Notes: generated by a model from the letters alone, not told the origin. A stretch of DNA of 64,000 nt from Myotis daubentonii (GCF_963259705.1 NC_081842.1:92804433-92868432), one strand, 5' to 3'. Positions 36,258-47,711 are shown, numbered from the stretch's first letter. Program-made: numbers and translations.

Positions 36258-36475
36258 GCCGAGACAGGTTTGGCTCAGTGGATAGAGCGTCGGCCTGTGG
36301 ACTGAAAGGTCCCAGGTTCGATTCCAGTCAAGGGCATGTACTTGGGTTGCGGGCACATCCCTGGTGGGAGATGTGCAGGAGGCAGCTGATCGATGTTTCT
36401 CTCTCATCGATGTTTCTAGCTCTCTATCTCTCTCCCTTCCTCTCTGTGAAAAATCAATAAAATATATTTTAAAAA

Positions 36476-36554
<79 letters not shown>
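36258..36554 (+). mobile_element. VES SINE with an expanded (AAAG)n tail
   Basis: This is a well-preserved tRNA-derived SINE. The A box is tggctcagtgg (36271-36281) and the B box ggttcgattcc (36315-36325), the internal RNA polymerase III promoter. The body '..gatcgatgtttctctctcatcgatg' and the end 'aaaaatcaataaaatatatttt' follow. The tail became (AAAG)n at about 36473-36554. The target duplication aaagaaggaacacat lies at 36243-36257 and 36555-36569, beyond the microsatellite, so the tetranucleotide run grew from the SINE A-tail. Confidence 0.95.
36473..36554. repeat. (AAAG)n microsatellite
   Basis: About 20 AAAG units in the SINE tail. It causes long spurious frames on both strands (poly-KER and poly-FLS). 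Confidence 0.95.
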
Positions 36555-36559
<5 letters not shown>

Positions 36560-36935
36560 AGGAACACATCAGTCATTAAACCAATTTTTTGTTTATGTTT
36601 TTTAAAGTGAAATTGAAACAAGTACCAAGCCTTGAATGCGAGATGGGTGATGATGGCCTTTAGGCTGCTGAAGAGCAGCAAAAGAAACGGCAGGAAGCTC
36701 CAAATGTGCCTTGTGTTTAGTGTTTTTGTGTGTTTGTTTGTTTATAAGTATCAAAGACATCAGAATCCATAAGAATTATGTGTGTGGGTACATAATATAA
36801 GATGTGTACATGACTATGTACATTTTATAATAGTGGCAAGTATTCAATGTATTATTTATGTAGGCTATTTTATCCCATTCGACTGTTAAAATGTGGGCAT
36901 TCAATAGACCTAACATTGAAATTCACCTGATTGTT

Positions 36936-37154
36936 TTTTCAATATATTTTTTTATTTATTTCAGAGAAGAAGGGAGAGGGAGAGAGAGATAAAAACATGA
37001 ATGATTAGAGAGACTCATTGATTGGCTGCCTCCTGCATGCCCCCTACGGGGGATTGAACCGCAACCCAGGCATATGCCCTTGACCGGAATTGAACCCAGA
37101 ACCCTTCAGTCCTCAGGCTGATGCTCTATCCACTGAGCCAACCTGGTTAGGGCA
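36936..37154 (-). mobile_element. VES SINE, antisense
   Basis: On the reverse strand the head reads 'gccctaaccaggttggctcagtggatagagc' and the tail ends '..ataaaaaaatatattg'. The target duplication gaaattcacctgattgtt (36918-36935) matches gaaatttatctgattgtt (37155-37172) with two differences. Confidence 0.92.
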
Positions 37155-37342
37155 GAAATTTATCTGATTGTTAAAGAAAACTTTAAGAAACATTTATCAG
37201 ACATGTAACTAAAGAATATTTTGTCTCACATTTATAATGTATAATTATAAATTTTAGAAATATGAATTATAATTAATAATCTATGGGATATGCATAATTA
37301 ATAATCTATAGTTGTATAAATTATATTCAAGAAGTATATATA

Positions 37343-37563
37343 GCCCTAACCGGTTTAGCTCAGTGGATAAAGCGTTGGCCTGCAGACGGAAGGGTCCCAG
37401 GTTCGATTCCGGTCAAGGGCATGTACCTTGGTTGTGGGCACATTCCCAGTAGGGGGTATGCAGGAGGCAGCTGATCGATGTTTCTCTCTCATTAATGTTT
37501 CTAACTCTCTATCCTTCTCCCTTCCTCTCTATAAAAAATCAATAAAAATATATTTTAAAAAAG
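37343..37563 (+). mobile_element. VES SINE, sense, well preserved
   Basis: The head is gccctaaccggtttagctcagtgg. The B box ggttcgattcc and body follow, and the tail is '..aatcaataaaaatatatttt'. The target duplication is gtatatata at 37334-37342 and 37564-37572. Confidence 0.95.
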
Positions 37564-37572
37564 GTATATATA

Positions 37573-38882
37573 AAGATATAGTTGTAAGAATATAAAGAAT
37601 AGTTGTTGTACTATAGCAAATACTTCACTATGCAGTTAAAATTCTAGCTAAATTTTGACTGCCACACCTGAAGCAATGAGACAATTTTGCCCAGTCTCCT
37701 TTCATTTTCTCCCCCTGGTTTTGTCACCAGAATGAAGTATTGGCATTTGCATGCTCCATTTATTCTGTGAAGTATAGTAATATGCTGTACTATTTTGACC
37801 TTTTTGAAAGTCAGAAATTTAATTAGTTGACTATTTTCCACTAGTCATCATCTCAACCTCATTGAGTTGTGAGAAAGGATAGGCTAGCCATAAAATGTGT
37901 AAAAAATGATTAAGGCTTTAACATTTCATATGTCTTTAATCCTCATGATCCTCTCAGTTCTGTTTCAGGAATCTCAGATGTATAACCAGCATTAGATCAT
38001 ATTGAAGTCATGATAATTAGAGCAGAGTGCTCATTACAACACATACATTATGATGCTTTGAAAATTTAGCTTAATCTCACATAGTTGGAAATGATGCCCT
38101 TTTAAAGTGAATGTATAGTGTACTAGAGAAAGAGAAAGATATTTGGTATGTAGTAAAATTTATTATTTTGATATCTAAGAGTTTGCTCTTTATTGCTAGT
38201 GAAATGAAGGGCAGTCATGGAGATGAAGAGGTACTATAAATTACGTGAAAGAAATAGTTAATCTAGCCCATGCTGCTATCAGTCTTAAATATGTTTCTCC
38301 CAATTTATACTAATTAATATAGAAATTTGTGCTTCTAAAAATAGTGAATAAAGCACTAAAACATTGTATTTTGGAATACATAATGAATAATAGAAATTGG
38401 ATATGAAGTACTTCAGTTATATAACTGCATTTCCAACTAGTGAATTTCTTATTCTGGAAATAACTTTTGGACCTGTATGATAGTGATCCTAATGAATTAT
38501 ATTTTATATTCAAATATATAGTCTTTGTGAAATGCTGAACTATATCCATCATTAAAGCACATGGTCTTTTAAGGTGAATATTATATTTCCCCTTTTCAAT
38601 TCTTATCCAAGGAAGATCTTCAGAAAAAAAAAAAACTTCTTTGTCACTTTTTAGCGATGATATATTTCCTATATACTGTATACAATTTTAGTTAAAGATA
38701 AAATTTGTTTTTAATGTTAAGGTACATTACCATCATATGAACACTTGAAATGTTTTGCAATGGCATATCAAGCTTTCTAAGATTTTTCAATTTAAAATAA
38801 CATTTGAAAGATGTTGTCTACACGTTGGTTGTAGAAGTCAGGAGGTAGAGGACTCTTCGCTTACTATCACTATGACACACTT

Positions 38883-38926
<44 letters not shown>

Positions 38927-39803
38927 GAAGACTTAGCATTATCTGTTCCTAGTGATTTAGGGTGATAGGCTTAAATCAGAAAGTATTTCCTTTTTATAGC
39001 TTTTAATTTCATCTTTCCCAACATTCTCTTTGGTTCTCTGAGCTTTGCTCCCCATTATTAAATCCATTTCTTTGTGCCACTAAATCAAATACTAATCAGA
39101 CTCTTTCGCCCAAATAACATATTTTAAAATAATTCTACTCCTCTTATGCACTTTGTAAGAATGGGAACACTTTAATTAAGCCAAGTGAACAGGCTTTGAA
39201 TTGTTACAAAGTAACACACACCAAGGGAATAGTTATAAACACTATAATAATTCAAGTCCATGAATATATTTTTATTATTACAATGTGATAGTTTAAAAAT
39301 TCTCATTTGTTTGAGAAAGCACATGAGGACACGTTACACGTTACAATACCAAGTTCCTAACATGAAAATGATTGTGTGAAATACAGAAGCTAAGGTCAAA
39401 GGAAGAATCTTTGGATTCCAAATTTATTAATCTTCCCTAAAGGAGTCAATGTGTTTCATAATGATTCTTTTGTCTCTTTCTTGCAATGGCAGACCGTAAG
39501 GAGGGAAAAAAAAAGACTGTGCACATTCTTTAAATAATACTGTATATAGTGATTGCAGCACATTTGAAAAATTATTTGGCAGCCACACAGATACCTGGTT
39601 TCATTTGTGATGTCATCAACAAAGTTTAGCTATCTGGAATTTAGATTTGACATTCACAAGTGGATGACAAAATGTGTGGAACATAGAAGTTGCAATATTG
39701 TTTATTATGGCAGGAGTTGTATTATTTTTAATTTTTATTATTATCATCAGTTATTCATGATTCTTTTAACAGGGCTTAAAGCATTTCATGGATAATCACT
39801 TTC
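37573..39803. other. Unique AT-rich non-coding DNA
   Basis: No gene and no recognised interspersed repeat are seen. A (CA)n run lies at 38884-38922. Confidence 0.5.
38884..38922. repeat. (CA)n microsatellite
   Basis: About 19 uninterrupted CA units in otherwise unique DNA. Confidence 0.95.
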
Positions 39804-39816
39804 CTTTAACTTTTTT

Positions 39817-40030
39817 AAAAATATATTTTATTGATTTTTTACAGAGAGGAAGGGAAAGAGATAGAGAGTTAGAAACATCGATGAGAGAGAAACATGGATC
39901 ACCTGCCTTCTGCACATCTCCCACTGGGGATGTGCCTGCAACCCAGGTACATGCCCTTGACCAGAATCGAACCTGGGACGTTTCAGTCTGCAGGCCAACG
40001 CTCTATCCACTGAGCCAAACCGGTTTCGGC
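39817..40030 (-). mobile_element. VES SINE, antisense
   Basis: The reverse-strand head 'gccgaaaccggtttggctcagtggatagagcg' and the tail complement 'aaaatatattttattgatt' are both present. The flanks share 'tttaactttttt' (about 39804-39816 and 40031-40043). Confidence 0.93.
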
Positions 40031-40089
40031 TTTTAACTTTTTTTGATGGGAGCCTAAAATTATATTCTAGGCAGTACTCAAGGTGTTTA

Positions 40090-40412
40090 CTGTTAGGTTT
40101 GATTGAGCAATTGAATTGATACCCCACCCCGGGAACTGACTTTTCAGGCCATTTCACTATGGACATTACATTTTGCTGAGACCACATTTTACTTGCTGAG
40201 ACCACATTCCCTTATCTCTCCCCTCTGGACCTGCACAGAGAATTCTTCGCCCAGATAAAGCCCGCCAAAAGTCCTTTAAAAACCGCCGACTCTCGTCAAT
40301 AGCCACTGGGGCCATCCAAGCTAAGCTACCTGGTGTGAAGATGATCAAATAAATTTGTTATCCCTCCCCATTCTGGCCTTGTCTGTTCCTTCTTCAGTGA
40401 CCTACTATTTAC
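40090..40412 (+). mobile_element. Solo-LTR-like segment (endogenous retrovirus)
   Basis: The segment looks like an LTR: a promoter-like and R region with '..cgcccagataaagcccgcc..', then a polyadenylation signal 'aataaa' at about 40349 followed by a GT/T-rich stretch ('ttgttatccc..cttgtctgttcc'). No gag, pol or env is present. The boundaries are approximate (suggested by tgttagg.. and ..atttaca). The family is unknown. Confidence 0.5.
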
Positions 40413-40514
40413 ATTTCCCTCTTCCACTAAGATTGTGCCTAAGTAGTCAGAGATAAGGTAGCATAGTAGGTAACAGTTTTTAAAAACAAATTCTAAATGT
40501 TATACTATTATTAA

Positions 40515-40706
40515 CTAGAGACCAGGTACACAAACTCATGCATGGGTGGGGTCTGCACGGCCCGCCTCGATCAGGGCCGATTGGGCCAGGTTGGCCAGGG
40601 AAGGAGCCATGGGCAGTGGGCCAGCCAGTCCCACCCCCTGGTCAAACTCCTGGTCAAACACCTGGTCGAAGGGACGATTTGCATATTAGCCTTTTATTAT
40701 ATAGGA
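40515..40706 (-). mobile_element. HeliBat pair, copy 1 (short, antisense)
   Basis: The left edge is a reversed 3' end 'ctagagaccaggtacacaaactcatgcatggg'. The right edge is a reversed 5' end '..gatttgcatattagccttttattatatagga'. The left flank is A (40514). A second HeliBat begins at the next base, so this is another head-to-tail junction. Confidence 0.88.
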
Positions 40707-42131
40707 CTAGTAGCCCGGTGCACAAAATTTGTGCACTCGAGGGGGGGTCCCTCAGTTATTAAACATTTTACGGCACAACAATGACCACATTGTTGGTGGT
40801 GTTGGTCTTGTCAGAATGTGTTATATTATGCAGATGAAAATCTATTTAAACAGATTTGATGTAGATATTTTCAAAGATGGAAGAACTGTTCCTGTCAACT
40901 ATTTTAGTCGATTCATATCTTCAGTAATTGTCATCATTGCAAAGTTTTCAGTCCCCATATGGATTGCTGGATATAATAGGTCATGCGCTGTCCCTGTCCT
41001 TTGTAGCCTTTGTTACCTTAAGGACTCTAGTTTTCCATTTATATGTTTAAGTACCAACCTTACAGGCTTAAAAACGTAAGCTTTTAACACTGCTCTCTCT
41101 GTGCTGTATCCTTTTGATGAAAAGTGGAGTTGGGTTGCAGCACAGGAGAGAAATTCAGAAGGGGAATATTGAAGTAATGACTGCTTCTGCAGTCTCCTTC
41201 ACTGTCTGTGTCCACTTCCCTACCCCACCCTCCAGTAGGAGAAGAGGGAACCTGTTTCCCTGGCCACAGGCGCTGGCGCCCTGGACCACAGGGCTGGTAG
41301 CTTCTCCGGGTGGCTGCAGCCTGGGACCTCTGGCTGGTAGCTTGTCCATCTCCTGGGCTGCAGCCACCCAGAGGTGCTGGCGCCTGGACCAAAGGTGGGC
41401 GGCTTCTTCTTCTGGAGGTTTCTTCTTCTTCTGTGCTTCCAGGGAGGGTAGTCAGTTAAGTGTCATGCAAAAATAGGCATCACCGATCGAAGTAGCTGTG
41501 TGCGGGGCAGGGAAGCCATGGCCTGGGAAGCTGGCGGAGGCTGCTTCCCTGCCCACGCACCTGGCTTCTGCGATCGCCCCCGCACCCAGCTTCTGTGGTC
41601 ACCCATCGTGGAAGCTGGGTGCAGGGCAGGGAAGCTGCGGACAGGGATGCTGGTGGCGGACGCTTCCCTGGCCCGCACCCGGCTTCTGTGATCGCCCCAT
41701 CACTCGGCTTCTGCAGTCACCCATCACAGAAGCCCGGTGCGGGGCAGGGAAGCAGCAGCCGGGGATGATGGGGGAGGGACATTTCCCTGCCCCTGCATCT
41801 GGCTTCTGCAGTCTCCTTCGCTGTCTGTGTCCGCTTCCCTACCCCACCCCCCAGGCTTCTCCGATCACCCACTGGTGGCAGGGCAAAGGTGGCCTCCAGG
41901 GCCAACCTTTGCCCTGCTCCCTGGCTCTTGCCTGCTCCTGTGTTTCTGATCACTGTCTTCAACCATTCCCGTTTAGCCTCCCATCATCGTGAGTATGCAA
42001 ATTAACCAACATCTTTGTTGGCAGTTAACCGCCATCTTAGTTGACAGTTAATTTGCATATTGCCCTGATTAGCCAATGCGAAGGGTAGCAAAGTTACGGT
42101 TAATTACCATGTTTGTCTATTATTAGATAGA
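40707..42131 (-). mobile_element. HeliBat pair, copy 2 (1.4 kb, with foreign AT-rich DNA)
   Basis: The left edge is 'ctagtagcccggtgcacaaaatttgtgcactcg', with a perfect hairpin tgcacaaaatttgtgca. The right edge is '..ttaattaccatgtttgtctattattagatag', shared with the element ending at 18834. After ~45 bases of 3' terminus the sequence turns AT-rich (about 40755-41190), unlike any other HeliBat in this window. GC-rich HeliBat-like DNA with internal duplications then follows (a 'gcagtctccttc.ctgtctgtgtcc' block at about 41190 and again at about 41810). No helicase frame is present. The right boundary is uncertain by one or two bases. Confidence 0.83.
40755..41190. other. AT-rich insert of unknown origin in a HeliBat
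   Basis: This segment differs in base composition from the GC-rich body around it. It has an open frame, 40729-41079 on the plus strand (antisense to the Helitron), containing MKIYLNRFDVDIFKDG; I do not recognise the protein. There is no poly-A tail and no visible target duplication, so a retrotransposon insertion is less likely than capture by the Helitron. The edges are approximate. Confidence 0.45.
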
Positions 42132-42174
42132 ATTATTAATTTGTTTTCAGCATTTAAAGGAATAATTGGAAATA

Positions 42175-42602
42175 GTTTTATTGATATTTATTTATTTATT
42201 TTGCATGAGAAGTTTGCATTTTTTTTATTGTCTAAAGTTTTATATATGTTTTCTTTTCCCCAATTGACCCCCTACTCCCCCCAGACAGTCTCATCATGGG
42301 CAAACCCCCATTGCCCCAGTATCTGTGTCCATTGGTTATGCTAATATGCATGCATACAAGTCCTTTGGTTGCTCTCTAAACCCCCTCCCCTACCATTTGT
42401 CTCTGGATCTATTCTTGTTCATAAAATTATGTTGATCATTATATCCCACATATGAGTGAGATCACGTGATATTTATCTTCCTCTGACTGGCTTATTTTGC
42501 TTAGCATAATGCTCTCCAGTTCCATCCATGCTGTTGCAAATTGGTAAAGTTCCTTCTCTTTTATAGTGGCATAGTATTCCATTGAGTAGATGTATCACAC
42601 TT
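42175..42602 (-). mobile_element. L1 copy C (antisense): 3' UTR
   Basis: This is the start, in window order, of a long reverse-oriented bat L1: '..ttttccccaattgaccccctactccccc', '..cctctgactggcttattttgcttagcataatgctctccagttcc'. It is interrupted by a VES SINE at 42603 (target duplication tgtatcacactt at 42591-42602, tgtaccacactt at 42823-42834). Confidence 0.85.
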
Positions 42603-42822
42603 ATTTTTAAAATATATTTTATTGATTTTTTTACAGAGAGGAAGGGAGAGGGATAGAGAGTTAGAAACATCAGTGAGAGAGAAACATCGACCAGCTGCCT
42701 CCTGCACATCCCCTACTGGGGATGTGCCCGCAACCAAGGTACATTCCCTTGACTGGAATCGAACCTGGGACCTTTCAGTCCACAGGCCAACCCTCTATCC
42801 ACTGAGCCAAACTGGTTAGGAC
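42603..42822 (-). mobile_element. VES SINE, antisense, in L1 copy C
   Basis: The reverse-strand head 'gtcctaaccagtttggctcagtggatagagg' and the 'aatcaataaaatatatttt' tail are both intact. It is bracketed by the 12-bp target duplication named for the host L1. Confidence 0.93.
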
Positions 42823-45640
42823 TGTACCACACTTTTTAAATCCACTCATCTGCTGAAGGGCATTTAGGCTGTTTGCAAATCATAGCTATTGTAAATTGTG
42901 CTGCTATGAACATAGGGGTGCATATATCCTTTCTGATTAGTGTTTCTGGTTTCTTCAGATATGTTCCTAGAAGTGGGATCACTGGGTCAAATGGGAGTCT
43001 CATTTTTAGTTTTTTGAGGAAACTCCATACTGTTCTCCACAGTGGCTGCACCAGTCTGCATTCCCACCAGATGTGCAGGAGGGTTCCTTTTTTCCACATC
43101 CTCAACAGCACTTATCATTTGTTGATTTGTAGAAGATAGCCATTCTGACAGGTGTGAGATGATATCTCGTTGTTTTGATTTGCATCTCTCGGGTGAATAG
43201 TGACTTTGAGGAATTTTTTATATGTCTCTGTGCCTTCTATATGTCCTCTTTCAAAAAGTGTCTATTTAGGTCCTTTGCCCATTTTTTGAGTGGATTGTTT
43301 AACTTCTTTTTTTTAAGTTGTATGGGTTTTCTTTCTTTTTTTTTTTTTTTTTGCTTCTCTTTCTGTGCATTCATTATTGTTGTATAAAAAGGCCATAGAT
43401 TTCTGGGTGTTAATTTTGTATCCTGCTGCATTGCCTAATTCATTTATTAGGTCTAGTAGTTTTCTGATGGAGACTTTGGAGTTTTCTATGTATAGTATCA
43501 TGTCATCTGTTAATAAGGACATTTTTACTTCTTCTTTTCAAAATTGGATGCCTTTTATTTCTTTATCTTGTCTGATCGCTATAGCTAGCACTTCCAGTAC
43601 TATATCGAACAGGAGTGGTGAAAGTGGGCATCTCTGTCTTTTCCTGTTTCTCAGGGGAAATTAGTTTAGTTTTTCCCCATTGAGTATGATGTTGTCTGTA
43701 GGTTTTTCATATAAGACTTTTATTATGTTGAGGTATGATCCCCCCATTCCCACTCTGCTGAGAGTTTTCATCAAGATAGGGTGTTGGATTTTGTCAAATG
43801 TTTTTCTGCATCAATTGATATGATTTTGTGATTTTTGTCTCTCAGTTTGTTTATGTGATGTATCATATTTATTGATTTACAGATATTGTAGCATCCTTGC
43901 ATCACCAGAATAAATCCCACTTGGTCATGGTGTATGATCTTTCTAATGTAATGCTGAATCTGATTTGATAGAATTTTGTTGAGAATTTTAGAATCTATGT
44001 TTATCAAGGATAATGGCCTATAGTTCTCTCTCTCTTTTTTTGTGGTGTCTTTATCTGGTTTTGGGATTAGGGTAATTCTGGCTTCATAAAAATAAGCTTG
44101 GAAGTGTGCCTTCCTTTTGAATTTTTGGAATAGTCTGAGGAGGATAGGTTTTAGTTCTTCTTTGAATGCTTGGTAGAACTCCCTTGTAAAGCCATCCAGA
44201 CCAGGGCTTTCGTTTGCTCTAAGATTTTTGATTGCTGCTTCAATTTCTATGGTAGTATCAGCCTATTCAGGTTTTTGATTCTTCTTGATTGAGTTTTATG
44301 AGCTTGTATTTTTCTAAGAATATGTACATTTTGTTTGAATAGAGTTGTTCATAGTATTTTTTCATAATCGTTTGTATTTCTGTGGGATTGGTTGCTACTT
44401 CACCTCTTTCATTTCTGATTTTGTTTATTTGGTTCCTCTCTCCTTGCTTCTTAGGGAGCCTAGCTAGAGGTCCATCAATCTTATTTATACTTTCAAAGAA
44501 CCAGCTCTTGGTTTTGTTGATCTTTTGTATTTTTTTTGGCACGGGGGTGGGGGGGGTCTCTATGTCATTTATTTCTGCTCTGATCTTTATTATTTTCTTC
44601 CTTCTGCTTACGCTGGGCTTGTCTTATTGCTATCTTTCTAACTCTTTGAGTTGTAGGGTTAGATAATTTATTACCGTTGTTTCTTGTTTTTTGAGTTAGT
44701 CTTCTAGAGCTATGAACTTCCCTCTCAAGACTGTTTTCGCTGTGTCCAATAGATTTTGGATGTTTGTGTTTTCATTGTCATTTGTTGCCATGATGCTTTT
44801 TATTTTTTCTTTGATCTCTTTGGTAACCCATTAATTGTTTTTAGTAGCATGCTATTTAGCCTCCAGGTGTTTGATATTTTTATTGTAGTTGATTCCTAGT
44901 TTTATGCAATTGTGATCTGAGAAGATAATTGATATGATTTCTATATTCTTGAATTTGAAAAGACTTTGCCTGTGTCCCAATATGTGGTCTATCTTTGAAA
45001 ATGACCCATGTGCCCTTGAGAAGAATATATATTCTGTGGCTTTGGGGTGGAATGTTCTGTAGATGTAAATTAATTCCATCTGATCTAATGAGTCATTTAG
45101 GGTTGATGCTTCTCTGCTGATTTTTTGTTTGAGGGATTTGTCCAGTGGTGTTTGCGGGGTATTAAAGTCCTGTTCTATGACTGTATTGCTGTCAATCTCT
45201 CCCTTGATATCCTCCAGAAGTTTCTTTATGTATTTGGGTGCTCCTGTATTGGGTGAATATATGTTTTACCAGAGTTATATCTTCTTGTTGAATTGCTCCC
45301 TTTAGTATTATGAAGTGGCCCTCCTTATCTCTTGTTATGGCCTTTACATTGAGGTCTGATTTTTCAGATATAAGTATTGCTACCCCAGCTTTTTTTTCAT
45401 TTCCATTCACTTTTAAAAACTTTTTCCATTCCTTCACCATCAGTCTGTGTGTCTCCTTTGTTCTAAGGTGGGTTTCCTGTAGACAGCAGATATATGGGTC
45501 ATGTTTTCTTATCTACTCAGCTACCCTATGTCTTTTGATCGAGGCATCTAATCCATTTACATTTAAAGTTATTATTGATAGGTACTTGTTTGTCGCCATT
45601 TTTATTCCTTATGCCTGTGTTCCTTCTTCCCTTTCTATTT
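42823..45640 (-). mobile_element. L1 copy C (antisense): ORF2, with an internal deletion
   Basis: The reverse strand carries decayed ORF2. In ORF2 order: the endonuclease part (45440-45192, KKAGVAILISEKSDLNVKAITRDKEGHF; 45079-44852, IYRTFHPKATEYIFF..ILGHRQSL), the mid-region (44542-44267, [17 protein letters not shown]) and reverse transcriptase (44007-43771, [20 protein letters not shown]; 43522-43313, [16 protein letters not shown]). The usual catalytic FADD box reads LTDD. Near 43320-43355 the element jumps across roughly 1 kb of ORF2 and the gap holds a T-run. L1 ORF2p supplies endonuclease and reverse transcriptase; this copy has many stops and is dead. Confidence 0.87.
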
Positions 45641-46530
45641 ATTCTTTTTACAGCAGACCCTTTAGCATTTCTTGCATTGCTGGTTTTGTGGTAATAAACT
45701 CCCTTAGTCCTTTTTTTTCTGTGAAGCTCCTGATTTCACCCTCAAATTTAATTGATAGCCTTGCTGGGTACAGTATTCTTGGATTCAGACCCTTGCTTTG
45801 TATGACTTTGTATATTTCATCCCATTCCCTCTGGCCTGATGTGTTTCTGTTGAGAAATCAGTTGATAGTCTGATGGGAAATCCTTTGTAGATAACTTTCT
45901 GTCTCTCTGGTCACCTTTAAGATTCTTACTTTGTCGTTGGTGTTTGCCAATTTAATTATAATGTGTCTTGGTGTCAATATTTTGGGGTTCATCTTGTTTG
46001 GAACTCTGTGAGCTTCTTCAACCTGTGTGAGTTTTTTCTTCCTGATATCAGGGAAGTTTTCTGTAATTATTTCTTCAAACAGGTTTTCTAGTCCTTGCTC
46101 AATTTCTTCTCCTTCTGGTAGCCCTATTATGCAGATGTTGTTTTGTTTTGTGTTGTCCCAAAGTTATCTTAGTCTCTCTTCCTATTTTTTTAAGTTTTTT
46201 ATCTAGATGCTGTTCTGCTTGGGTATTTTTTCCTACCTTGTCTTATAGCTCACTGATGCTGTCCTCAGTTTCTTCTAGTCTACTGTTAATGCTTTCTATT
46301 GAGTTCTTTATTGCAGTGATATCTTTTTAATCTCTTCTTGGTTCTTCTTCATTTCCTCGTAGTTCTTAGACGTATTGTTGAACTTGTCTTCCATCCTTTT
46401 CAGCAACTTTATGACCATTGCTCTGAATTCCTTCTCTGTCATATTGCTTTCTTCCATTTCATTTACTTCCTTTTCTGGTGATTTCTCCTTTTCTTTCCTA
46501 TGTGGGCTGTTTCTTTGTCTCCCCATGATC
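45641..46530 (-). pseudogene. L1 copy C ORF1 (decayed), antisense
   Basis: The start codon on the reverse strand is at 46526 (MGRQRNSPHRKEKEKSPEKE, then NEMEESNMTEKEFRAMVIKL and a coiled-coil-like run NTSKNYEEMKKNQEEIKK). This is the ORF1p nucleic-acid-binding chaperone of the laurasiatherian L1 type. The frame breaks after about 72 codons, and the remaining ORF1 (to about 45650) is interrupted by stops. The plus-strand 187-codon frame at 45310-45873 is an antisense shadow. Confidence 0.82.
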
Positions 46531-47076
46531 ACTCCTCTTAGGGTTTTGGTTATGTAACTTTCTCTCTTCTGTGTTGATTTAAAGGCACAAAATACACCAC
46601 AACAAGACACAATGCACAGGGCACCAAACACAAGTGTATTCATGGTATTAATACCCCCAAATAAAGGTGACCACCAGAGAAAAGAGAATTAGAGAATAGA
46701 AAAGATTGCAAAAATGATATTGAGAAAAGGAAAAAAATGTAAGATATTAAAGAAAGAGAACAAAAAAAAAAGGGAAAATATATTTATATGGGGAGAAAAC
46801 TCCAATAAAACAACAACTAATCCAAAAAATGTAAACAGCAAACACCCAGAGATGAATGCAAACTACAAACATCAACTAATCCAAAAAATGCACATAACAA
46901 ACCTTCAAACAGAAAAAACCCAGATGAATCTGAGGAGGCAGACCTTATTTCCAGAAGGTAAGGTCAAGGAATTGAATGAATGAGGAAATAGCCACAATTC
47001 AGTATAGAGGAGGTAGAAAGAAAATGAGTTTATAAGAAGAAAAGTAAAAAACAAAAGACCAAAAAAAGAAAAAATA
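46531..47076 (-). mobile_element. L1 copy C 5' UTR, part 1
   Basis: This is the sequence upstream of the ORF1 start, in antisense orientation. It is A-rich on the plus strand, with repeats such as 'caactaatccaaaaaatg' at two places (about 46812 and 46874). It is cut at 47077 by a HeliBat. Confidence 0.65.
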
Positions 47077-47189
47077 TCCTATCTAAGAAAGAGGTAATAT
47101 GCAAATTGACCATCACTACAAGACACAAGATGGCCACCCCCATGTGGACACAAGATGGCCACCACAAGATGGCCAGGAGGGAAGGACAT

Positions 47190-47560
47190 TTGGGGGGGGG
47201 CAGGCCTGCAAGGGAGGGCAGTTTTGGGGGACCAGGCCAGGAGGGGAGGGGTGACTGGGCCTTCAGGGGAGGGCAGTTGGGGGGACCAGGTTTGCAGAGG
47301 AGGGTAGTTGGGAGCAACCAGGCCTGCAGGGGAGGGCAGTTAGGGACAATTGGGCCGGCAGGGGAGGACAGTTAGGGGCAACCAGGCTGGCAGAGGAGGG
47401 CAGTTAGGAGTGACAAGGCTAGCAGGGGAGGGAAGTTAGGGGCAATCAGGCTGGCAGGGGAGTAGTTAGGCGTTGATCTGGTTGGCAGGGGAGTGGTAAG
47501 GGGGTGATCAGGCTGGCAGACAGAGCAGTTAGGGGCAATCAGGCAGGCAAGGAGGCGAGC
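47190..47560. repeat. 32-bp minisatellite inside a HeliBat
   Basis: The cores 'gggtagtt' (47302), 'gggcagtt' (47334) and 'aggacagtt' (about 47366) are spaced by 32. About ten or eleven degenerate units are present. Similar arrays lie in the HeliBats at 24660 and 54984. Confidence 0.85.
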
Positions 47561-47711
47561 ATTTGGGAGCCAGCAGACCTGGATTGTGAGAGGGATGACC
47601 AACTGCCTGTTTTGCAGCCAGCTCTGCCACAGAGGCCATGCCATCTTAAAGGGGATGGGCAATCAGACATCCCTGGAGGGGACCCAGATTGGAGAGGTTG
47701 CAGGCTGGGCT

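Noticed and set aside
36271..36340. tRNA gene
   Set aside because: A and B boxes are present, but they belong to VES SINEs; the cloverleaf is not intact and the same sequence recurs 14 times with SINE bodies and tails.
36198..36681. Poly-FLS and poly-KER frames on both strands
   Set aside because: They translate the (AAAG)n microsatellite.
41498..41992. 164-codon GC-rich frame with overlapping frames
   Set aside because: It lies in a HeliBat body with internal duplications; the same stretch is open in other frames and on both strands.
45310..45873. 187-codon plus-strand frame
   Set aside because: It is the antisense shadow of the L1 copy C ORF2 5' end and the ORF1-ORF2 spacer.
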